The notes under the pieces were generated by a model. The model was not told where the DNA came from. It made no database searches and was given only the letters and a program-made list of their open reading frames with translations. A stretch of DNA of 21,609 bases from Rickettsiales bacterium. Its GTDB lineage: Bacteria > Pseudomonadota > Alphaproteobacteria > Rs-D84. The stretch is from the NCBI GenBank assembly GCA_031278055.1, contig JAITLD010000069.1, forward strand, positions 1 through 21,609. The letters are read 5' to 3'. A program made the position numbers and the translations under genes. The first letter of the stretch is position 1. Every line of letters starts with the position of its first letter. This document shows positions 15,328 to 21,609 of the stretch, piece by piece.

Positions 15328-17886
15328 CTAGAATTTCTTGTGCGTTCGGACAAATTCGCGGAGATAATCTAAATCAATATCCGGTAAAATTTCCGATAGG
15401 GAATATTCCCGTTTTGTGCCGATAATCGACAGTGCAATAGGTTTTGGTATGGGCGATGTTCCGCGCAGAGTTATATTTGCCCGAATTGCCGCCGAATCAT
15501 TTTTAATCGTCAGGTTTCCCGTTATATCGGTATGCCGCGCGGCCAAATAAAACGGTCTGGTTGTTCGGAAATCCCCGCCGGAATATTCGCCGGTAATTTG
15601 CATTTCTTTAATCGCGGTTCCGCCCCCGTCCAGCGCGACACGAAGCGCGTTTTCCGTATCCAATCGTCCATAGTTATTGACATTGTTATAAAATACATCC
15701 GTTCCAAGTCCGACCAGAATCCCCCCGTCGAATGATACGTCGATTATTCCGGTCATATTTCTGCGGATGTCATAGGCTGTCAGGCCGTGCGAATCCAACT
15801 CTGCCTCGGCCGTGATGGTTGTATTCTCAATATTAACCGGCGAATCGTTTCCAAATAGCAGACCAGGGACAAAAAATTTGTTCATTTGAATCAGATATTT
15901 ATATTTTGATTTATTCTTGGAAACGGATAATAACAGATGTCCGTTTTCCGAATCGGATATCGACATTTTTTGCCCGCCCGAATCCAGCGAATAAATAAAG
16001 CCGCCGTATGTCGCGCCGTTCAGTTTCACTCCGTCCGCCGTGATGGCCGCATTCGCGCCGAATCCGAATGGCGCGAGCAATGGGTCGCCGGATAGATATT
16101 GATTGTCGATGAACTCCGCGAACCATTTGTCGTCAAGCACCTGATCCAAATCCAAGACGGACGTTTTCAGCGATATTCCGCGACCGCCTTTTATTCCTGA
16201 AAATTCCATTTCCCCGACTTTGATTTCTAAATCGGAAATCATCTGGTCTCTGTATTTTCCCGAGATTTCGACAGGTATGTTTGATTTTACAAACGGCAGC
16301 TCCGCCGTTTCGGTCAGCATTGACAATAGTTTTCGCGCGCTTTTGTGATTAATCGCGAAATTTCCCGCCGAATTTACGACAAGACTCCAATCTGGATTCC
16401 GAAAAACAAAAGACATTTCGTCGCCGTTGATTTCCGCGTCGACGGCGCCTGTTGACCTCTTCATTGATTCGGATACAGGCAAGTTAATTGGCAGTGTTTC
16501 TAAAATCGCGTTTTCCCGAACGTATTTTACATGCCGGCGCCCATTCTGGAATTTTGCGCTGCCCGTCGTCCCCCCGATTTGAAACTCTACGAATCCGTCG
16601 CGATTTCCGATATATTTTTTCAACACATCGATTGAATCCCCGTCGACTTCCGTATTATCCGAATTGAAAGTCATCTGGAAATTATCCGGCGACACGTCCA
16701 GGGTTCCGAACGCGGTCATGTTTTTGCCCGCGATGGACCAACGTCCGCAGCGCCAGTTCCCATTATTGCTAGACAAAGTACATCTGACCGATTGCTCGGG
16801 CTGGTTTTGATAGAAAGAAATGTCCAGATTGTTTGCCTCGTTTCTGATTATTCGCCCGATTGCTGAAAACGACAGATTTTTATTTCCGGCCTTTAATGTC
16901 CCGATATTTATTTCCGAAAAATTGGAATCCATTTTTATAGACAGATTATTTATGTTTTTAATCTGCGGAATTGGCGTTTTTATATTCCCGTCCGCAACTA
17001 TTTCAAATTCCGAATTATACAGAAATTCCGGCTTGTCCGCCAGAAACGACAGGTCTAAATCGGCATTGTCGATTTTCATTCGCACCGATTTTTTTGTCTG
17101 CGCGCCGTTTTCATGCCACAATTTTATTCGCCCGCCGAATGTCGCGGCGCCGCATGTTCCGCGAATTTTGGAAAAGTCGAAAAAGCCTTTACCGTCCCAG
17201 TTGAAATTCATCGATAGTCTGGCTTTTCCTTTAACGGCGGGATGTGGGAAATCAAACCATTCGTTCAATTTGTTTGTTTCTATCGACAATGTTCCGTTTG
17301 CGGAAATTACGCCCGCTTCGTCCGAGGCTATTTTTCCCGAAATTTTCAAACCTTCGTTCGGATTTGTAATGACGAATTCCCCATTCTCAACATCCATATT
17401 GTATTTGTGCCGGCCGGCGCGAATGCGCGCGGAAAAACGTCCGGCGCCCAATGTTCCGGATATGATTTCATAGTCTTTGCCGGCGTAATTCACAATTGAA
17501 TCATAGAGTATGATTTTATGCCCAAAGTTTGGAATTGATAATATTTTCGCGTCCTTGCGCAAACCGTGAATTTTTATTCCGCTGGTGATTTTCGCGTTGC
17601 GCAAATTCAGAATGCTATCCCAGGAAATTCGGAACCTTACCGATTCGATTTCTGAATCTCCTATTTGAACGCTGTTTGCCGCCAGCATGGGCCGCCCGAG
17701 CAAAGACAATCGCAAGTTGCCGTTGATTTCAACCGGCATTCCCGCCGCGTTCGACAACATCGCCTCGAAATCCGCGCGAAACCGGTTTAGCGGCAACAAC
17801 GGCGGCACAATCAGATACGCCATTGCCAGCGCTGACAACACGATTGCGGACGACCAGAAAACTTTATACTTTTGACTCGGACGCAT
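15328..17886 (-). CDS. AsmA-family envelope protein
   Basis: An 852-aa protein with one N-terminal membrane anchor (about residues 11-31) and a long beta-rich periplasmic body. The N-terminal block NRFRADFEAMLSNAAGMPVE, followed by INGNLRLSLLGRPML, is typical of AsmA proteins. The C-terminal region (about 700-800) with FDGGILVG, ALRVALDGGGTAIKEM and GEYSGGDFRT matches the AsmA C-terminal domain. AsmA-like proteins resemble lipid-transport bridges (VPS13-like) and are linked to outer-membrane lipid homeostasis. The ATG has only a weak AAAAGATA upstream. It is divergent from uvrB and converges on the DksA-like gene with a 61-bp gap, in which I see no clear terminator. Confidence 0.85.
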   Translation of the reverse strand: MRPSQKYKVFWSSAIVLSALAMAYLIVPPLLPLNRFRADFEAMLSNAAGMPVEINGNLRLSLLGRPMLAANSVQIGDSEIESVRFRISWDSILNLRNAKITSGIKIHGLRKDAKILSIPNFGHKIILYDSIVNYAGKDYEIISGTLGAGRFSARIRAGRHKYNMDVENGEFVITNPNEGLKISGKIASDEAGVISANGTLSIETNKLNEWFDFPHPAVKGKARLSMNFNWDGKGFFDFSKIRGTCGAATFGGRIKLWHENGAQTKKSVRMKIDNADLDLSFLADKPEFLYNSEFEIVADGNIKTPIPQIKNINNLSIKMDSNFSEINIGTLKAGNKNLSFSAIGRIIRNEANNLDISFYQNQPEQSVRCTLSSNNGNWRCGRWSIAGKNMTAFGTLDVSPDNFQMTFNSDNTEVDGDSIDVLKKYIGNRDGFVEFQIGGTTGSAKFQNGRRHVKYVRENAILETLPINLPVSESMKRSTGAVDAEINGDEMSFVFRNPDWSLVVNSAGNFAINHKSARKLLSMLTETAELPFVKSNIPVEISGKYRDQMISDLEIKVGEMEFSGIKGGRGISLKTSVLDLDQVLDDKWFAEFIDNQYLSGDPLLAPFGFGANAAITADGVKLNGATYGGFIYSLDSGGQKMSISDSENGHLLLSVSKNKSKYKYLIQMNKFFVPGLLFGNDSPVNIENTTITAEAELDSHGLTAYDIRRNMTGIIDVSFDGGILVGLGTDVFYNNVNNYGRLDTENALRVALDGGGTAIKEMQITGEYSGGDFRTTRPFYLAARHTDITGNLTIKNDSAAIRANITLRGTSPIPKPIALSIIGTKREYSLSEILPDIDLDYLREFVRTHKKF

Positions 17887-17894
17887 TATCTTTT

Positions 17895-17969
17895 CAATTT
17901 ACAATTGACAACTAATATCGCCTTGCGCGACGACCCCTGCCTTATGCGATTCAATATAATTGTAAATTG
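17895..17969. repeat. 12-bp inverted repeat between asmA and uvrB
   Basis: CAATTTACAATT (17895-17906) is exactly complementary to AATTGTAAATTG (17958-17969), separated by 51 nt. It lies in the divergent gap upstream of both genes. A further CCAATTGTC follows at 17971-17979. It may be related to the AT-rich repeat family or be a regulator site. Confidence 0.5.
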
Positions 17970-17985
17970 CCCAATTGTCTCTCTC

Positions 17986-18013
17986 TTGTTTTTTACATTA
18001 TATAAACTATAAT
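17986..18013 (+). promoter_or_regulatory. Promoter of uvrB, predicting a leaderless transcript
   Basis: TTGTTT (17986-17991) and a perfect TATAAT (18008-18013) are 16 bp apart. The predicted start is at or within a base or two of position 18020, which is the A of the uvrB ATG. No Shine-Dalgarno lies between the -10 box and the ATG. No LexA-like site was recognised. Confidence 0.6.
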
Positions 18014-18019
18014 CGCCGC

Positions 18020-20011
18020 ATGCAAAATAAATTATTTAATCTTTGCGCGCCGTATCGTCCGGCCGGCGACCAGCCGGACGCAATTCGCGAACTGGTCGCC
18101 GGATTGAATTGCGGCGACAGAAATCAGGTTCTTTTGGGCGTCACGGGAAGCGGCAAGACATTCACCATGGCGAATGTTATTGCCCAAACGAACCGGCCCG
18201 CGCTGATTATGGCGCCGAATAAAATCCTGGCCGCGCAACTTTATACGGAAATGAAAGGATTTTTTCCGGAAAATCATGTCGAATACTTTGTATCTTATTA
18301 TGATTATTATCAGCCCGAGGCCTATGTTCCGGCAACCGATACATATATAGACAAAGACGCCTCTATCAACGAGCAGCTGGACCGCATGCGACATTCGGCG
18401 ACCCGTAGCATGTTGGAGGAATCGGATACGATAGTTGTCAGCTCTGTTTCATCGATTTACGGCCTTGGCAGTCCCGAAGAGTATAGCGGCATGAAAGCGG
18501 CGTTTTTCACGGGTCAGGCGATTCATATGAAAGACGCGGTCGGGCGGCTTGTCGAATTGCAATATAAAAGAAATGACATTGATTTCAATCGCGGCGATTT
18601 TCGCGTGCGCGGCGACAATCTTGACGTGTTTCCCAGTCATTCGTTGGACGTTGGTTTCAGAATCGTGTTTGACGGCGGAAATGTCGAATCGATTTGGGAA
18701 TTCGACTCGTTGACCGGGGAAAAGAAAGTGAAGCTCGCGAGGACGGCAATTTATCCAAACACGCATTATGCGACCCCTATGAAAACCATGCTGGCGGCTA
18801 TCGGAGAAATTAAAATAGATTTGAAAGAGAGGCTGGATTATTTTCACGACAACATGAAGTTGATTGAGGAACAGCGCCTGATGGAACGCACTAACTTTGA
18901 CATCGAGATGATGGAATCGACCGGTATGTGCCGCGGAATTGAAAATTATTCCCGGTATCTTTCGGGGCGCAAGCCAGGCGAGCCGCCCCCGACATTATTC
19001 GAGTATCTGCCGAAAGACGCGATTTTGTTCGTCGATGAATCGCACATCACCGTTCCGCAGATAGGCGCGATGTATGTCGGGGACAGGTCGCGCAAGACTG
19101 TTCTGTCCGAACACGGGTTTCGTTTGCCGTCCGCGCTGGACAACAGGCCGTTGAAGTTTGATGAATGGGACTCCATGCGCCCGCAGACGATTTTTATATC
19201 GGCGACGCCGGACGATTGGGAAATCGGGCAGAGCGGCGGCACTGTCATCGACCAGGTGATTCGTCCGACGGGACTTCTCGACCCGATTTGCGAAATCCGT
19301 CCGACATCGAATCAGGTCGGCGATGTTATGGAAGAAATCGGAAAAACGAAAGGGCGGGTTTTGATTACGACTTTGACGAAGAAGATGGCCGAACATCTGA
19401 CGGATTATTTGGCTGAAAACGGAATCCGCGCGAAATACATGCACTCTGACATCGAGACGTTGGACCGAATTGAAATCCTGCGCAATCTCAGACTTGGCAA
19501 ATTTCAGGTATTGGTCGGAATTAATTTGTTGCGCGAAGGGTTGGATATTCCGGAATGCGAATTGGTCGCCATAACCGACGCGGACAAGGAGGGTTTTCTG
19601 CGGTCGGCGCGGTCTCTTATTCAAACCATAGGTCGCGCGGCCCGCAATGCCGACGGACGCGTGATTCTGTATGCCGATTCAATAACGCCGGCGATGAAAG
19701 CGGCGTTGGATGAAACAGCGCGCCGACGCGAAAAGCAAACCGCGTTTAACGCCGCGCATGGAATCACGCCGCAAACTGTGCGGAAATCCGTGTTTTCGGA
19801 AATAGCGCCGGATGAACGGACGAAATCTGATGGCAGGACGAAATACCTTTATACAAAAGACGGCGTTCTGGACGCGTTTGCATTGCGCAAGGAAATCAGC
19901 AAACTAACGAAAGAGATGAGGGCGCAAGCAAACAAACTTAATTTCGAGCAGGCCGCCGAAATCCGCGACCAAATCCACAAACTTGAAGACGATTTGCTAT
20001 TGTTGGAATAA
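18020..20011 (+). CDS. uvrB: Excinuclease ABC subunit B
   Basis: A 663-aa DNA-damage-verifying helicase-like subunit of nucleotide excision repair, the normal length for UvrB. It has Walker A GVTGSGKT (40-47), the damage-clamping beta-hairpin region YYDYYQPEAYVPATDTYIDK (93-112), DESH (339-342), the C-terminal helicase motifs (INLLREGLDIPE, QTIGRAARN), and the UVR domain at about 620-656 for contact with UvrA/UvrC. I use the ATG at 18020 rather than the in-frame TTG at 17975, because UvrB homologues begin close to the PYRPAGDQPDAI stretch and the TTG lies upstream of the predicted promoter. No Shine-Dalgarno is present. A strong terminator follows. Confidence 0.97.
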   Translation: MQNKLFNLCAPYRPAGDQPDAIRELVAGLNCGDRNQVLLGVTGSGKTFTMANVIAQTNRPALIMAPNKILAAQLYTEMKGFFPENHVEYFVSYYDYYQPEAYVPATDTYIDKDASINEQLDRMRHSATRSMLEESDTIVVSSVSSIYGLGSPEEYSGMKAAFFTGQAIHMKDAVGRLVELQYKRNDIDFNRGDFRVRGDNLDVFPSHSLDVGFRIVFDGGNVESIWEFDSLTGEKKVKLARTAIYPNTHYATPMKTMLAAIGEIKIDLKERLDYFHDNMKLIEEQRLMERTNFDIEMMESTGMCRGIENYSRYLSGRKPGEPPPTLFEYLPKDAILFVDESHITVPQIGAMYVGDRSRKTVLSEHGFRLPSALDNRPLKFDEWDSMRPQTIFISATPDDWEIGQSGGTVIDQVIRPTGLLDPICEIRPTSNQVGDVMEEIGKTKGRVLITTLTKKMAEHLTDYLAENGIRAKYMHSDIETLDRIEILRNLRLGKFQVLVGINLLREGLDIPECELVAITDADKEGFLRSARSLIQTIGRAARNADGRVILYADSITPAMKAALDETARRREKQTAFNAAHGITPQTVRKSVFSEIAPDERTKSDGRTKYLYTKDGVLDAFALRKEISKLTKEMRAQANKLNFEQAAEIRDQIHKLEDDLLLLE

Positions 20012-20087
20012 AATAATGGCTGATTCAATTTAATTGATAATGAATTTCCGTGCGCAAAACATCTGTTATGGGACGCGTAAACTTTAT

Positions 20088-20117
20088 AAAAAAATCCCGC
20101 GATTGCGGGATTTTTTT
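20088..20117. terminator. Strong bidirectional intrinsic terminator
   Basis: A perfect 13-bp stem (20088-20100 with 20105-20117) around GATT: seven A, then TCCCGC, loop, GCGGGA, then seven T. It works in both directions, ending uvrB and the convergent lipoprotein gene, whose stop codon overlaps its edge. Confidence 0.92.
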
Positions 20118-20748
20118 ATGAGTATTGGCGCTGGGCTTTGATTGCCGCCATGCGGTTTTGCAGTTGAATGTTTTTTCGTTTTCCAAAATCCGCCGATAAA
20201 GCATGCGCTTTGTTCTGCGGCGTCATTGCCAGTCTGGCAGCATTTTGTGTCGATTGTTTGATTTGCGAAAGAAGATTTTGCATTTCCCACCCAACTAAAA
20301 TAGCATTGAGCTCGCTACCAGTTTTTCCTTTTTCTAGTTTAATGATATATTTGTTTCCGATATTTGTAAAATCGCTTGTGCCATTTATTATTCTAATCTC
20401 TTTGATTTTTCCATCAAAATAGTCTTTTGTGTTATTGTCAAATTCTCCATTTTCACTGGTACCATCATACATTGTCATGAAAGCATTGGCGGTCCCGCGT
20501 GCTTCGGAATCGTCAACATCTATAAAAATTGGAATATTAGTTCCATATGAATTTTCCGAAAACTCGCCGTATTGCTTTTGCGTGCAGCTGCATTTATTGG
20601 TTCCGGCCATCTCGCAACTGCATGGAGTGTAATGCTCTTTCGGGTCGCACACGCATTCCGGTTGCGGGTCATTCGCGGACGGACAGGCGGACAACATCAT
20701 CGCCGCAATACCGCCCAAGGCAGTTGCTTTTTTATTCAATTTTTTCAT
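20116..20748 (-). CDS. Cysteine-rich lipoprotein of unknown function
   Basis: A 210-aa exported lipoprotein. The basic MKKLNKKATA start, a hydrophobic core and the lipobox LSAC give a lipidated C22. Nine further cysteines are all packed between about residues 32 and 55 (pairs such as CVC, CSC and CSC), followed by a cysteine-free domain of about 150 residues with FIDVDDSEARG, FMTMYDG and a C-terminal basic helix. GGATAAAAAATG gives a good ribosome binding site. It lies 95 nt downstream of the cysteine-rich repeat protein on the same strand, so the two may form one surface unit. I recognise no family for the C-terminal domain. Cysteine pairs could bind metal or form disulfides; this is not decided by the sequence. 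Confidence 0.8.
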   Translation of the reverse strand: MKKLNKKATALGGIAAMMLSACPSANDPQPECVCDPKEHYTPCSCEMAGTNKCSCTQKQYGEFSENSYGTNIPIFIDVDDSEARGTANAFMTMYDGTSENGEFDNNTKDYFDGKIKEIRIINGTSDFTNIGNKYIIKLEKGKTGSELNAILVGWEMQNLLSQIKQSTQNAARLAMTPQNKAHALSADFGKRKNIQLQNRMAAIKAQRQYS

Positions 20749-20843
20749 TTTTTATCCTTTTTGTTTTTACAGTTTTACATTCCCCCTCGTTTTCTCAATC
20801 CAGACAGTTTGTCGGAAAAGAGAAAATCTTTCAAGACCTATCG

Positions 20844-21609
20844 TCAATTTTCCAAATCATTGTAATAACATTTGTCTTCATTACCAATAATATTGCCGGA
20901 ACCTTTCGCAACCTGTGTTCCGAAAAATTCCTCTAATGTTCCGCTGTTGCCGTTGTCGTCAGAAAAAATTATCTCTTTCGTATCGATATAACAGTTTGCC
21001 TTACCGGCTCCGCCACCGGCGGGGTCATATTTCGTATTGCTCGGGCATTGCCCGCTTCCGGTGCAAGTTGTATCGCCTCCGGCGCAGACATATCCCTCTA
21101 AACACTTGCAGAAATCATTCATGCCTGAACATTCGGTATATTCGTCGGGAATCGTAATGTCGGTCAGCTTGCTACAGCTATCTGAATCTTGTTCCACAGG
21201 TTTTCCCCATGAATGCGTGGAGCCCGCTGGACAATAATATCCCGCAATACACTTATTTGCACTTGAATCCTTTGCCGGACACACGCCGCTGGCTGGTGTC
21301 TGCCCGTATTGAGTGCATGAATTAGTTTCGGAACAATAATGTCCCGCAGTGCATTTATGTCGCGGCAGATTTCCCCCTGTATTCTCATTTGTTTGATATG
21401 TTGTTCCTCCGGCGCTATAATAACCCTGTCCCGCATTTGTGCATACATTTCCATTCGCGTATTGTCCTGCGGGACATGTCAATGCGCATTTTTCATGATT
21501 CTTATGGTCATCGGCGTTGGTTGAATTAATATTATAATTGGTAATGCAAGTTTTATGAATATTATTATTATCTGATGAAACATATCCATAATTTACAATG
21601 TGCGTTTCG
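20844..21609 (-). CDS. Cysteine-rich repeat surface protein, C-terminal part (partial)
   Basis: An open frame enters from the window edge and runs 254 codons to a TGA at 20846-20844. The start lies outside the window. An internal TTG at 21482 is not the start, because coding continues upstream (ETHIVNYGYVSSDNNN, then KCALTCPAG). The visible part has repeated short cysteine motifs: CPAGQYANGNVC, CTAGHYC, CIAGYYCPAG, CLEGYVCAGG and CPSNTKYDPAGG. These resemble EGF-like or ephrin-receptor-like GYYCPAG repeats of extracellular proteins. The last 50 residues lose the repeat and end in an acidic, Asn/Gly-rich tail. The protein is probably secreted or surface-exposed and may be very long. The function is unknown; adhesion is only a guess. 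Confidence 0.75.
   Translation of the reverse strand, partial: ETHIVNYGYVSSDNNNIHKTCITNYNINSTNADDHKNHEKCALTCPAGQYANGNVCTNAGQGYYSAGGTTYQTNENTGGNLPRHKCTAGHYCSETNSCTQYGQTPASGVCPAKDSSANKCIAGYYCPAGSTHSWGKPVEQDSDSCSKLTDITIPDEYTECSGMNDFCKCLEGYVCAGGDTTCTGSGQCPSNTKYDPAGGGAGKANCYIDTKEIIFSDDNGNSGTLEEFFGTQVAKGSGNIIGNEDKCYYNDLEN

Noticed and set aside
17975..18019. TTG start extending uvrB by 15 codons
   Set aside because: It would start upstream of the TATAAT promoter, and UvrB homologues begin near the later ATG.

Overview
The window looks like chromosome of an alphaproteobacterium of moderate GC, probably a host-associated, reduced-genome lineage. Three things suggest this: the small Suf, FtsL/FtsI and AsmA set, an extracellular protein with repeated GYYCPAG-like cysteine motifs next to a cysteine-rich lipoprotein, and AT-rich intergenic repeats. 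The taxonomic call is inference. No rRNA, tRNA, CRISPR array, transposase or integrase was seen.

Region 1 (1-330): an AT-rich repeat, a 46-codon small membrane-protein ORF and two tandem hairpins. Region 2 (504-5827, + strand): a promoter and a compact five-gene type IVb (R64-like) pilus operon: pilO, pilP, pilQ (assembly ATPase), an unrecognised membrane-anchored protein with four cysteines, and pilR (inner-membrane platform). No prepilin, secretin or prepilin peptidase is present here, so they must lie elsewhere or be missing. Region 3 (5808-7258, - strand): a RusA-like Holliday junction resolvase, an HhH-GPD DNA glycosylase and a possible coupled 35-aa ORF. A 20-bp inverted repeat lies between the two larger genes.

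Region 4 (7345-10860, + strand): gyrB, a MazG-like pyrophosphohydrolase and ung, closely packed as a DNA topology and nucleotide-hygiene unit. Region 5 (10873-14455, - strand): sufS-sufT-sufE-ftsL-ftsI in one head-to-tail run, joining Fe-S cluster assembly to septal peptidoglycan synthesis. It converges on ung at a hairpin. Region 6 (14533-15266, + strand): thioredoxin with a start/stop-coupled DksA-like protein that has no cysteine. The sufS and thioredoxin promoters appear back to back, with the two -10 boxes forming one palindrome.

Region 7 (15328-17886, - strand): a large AsmA-family envelope protein. Region 8 (17986-20011, + strand): uvrB, apparently transcribed as a leaderless mRNA. Region 9 (20088-21609, - strand): a strong bidirectional terminator, an unknown cysteine-rich lipoprotein, and the C-terminal part of a cysteine-rich repeat protein that runs off the window end.

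The most unusual signals are the interposed pilus gene, the palindromic divergent promoter between sufS and thioredoxin, the cysteine-free DksA, the Asp-to-Asn change in the GyrB TOPRIM motif, the KTS (not KTG) box in FtsI, the leaderless uvrB start, and a family of AT-rich repeats that fills the suf intergenic gaps.
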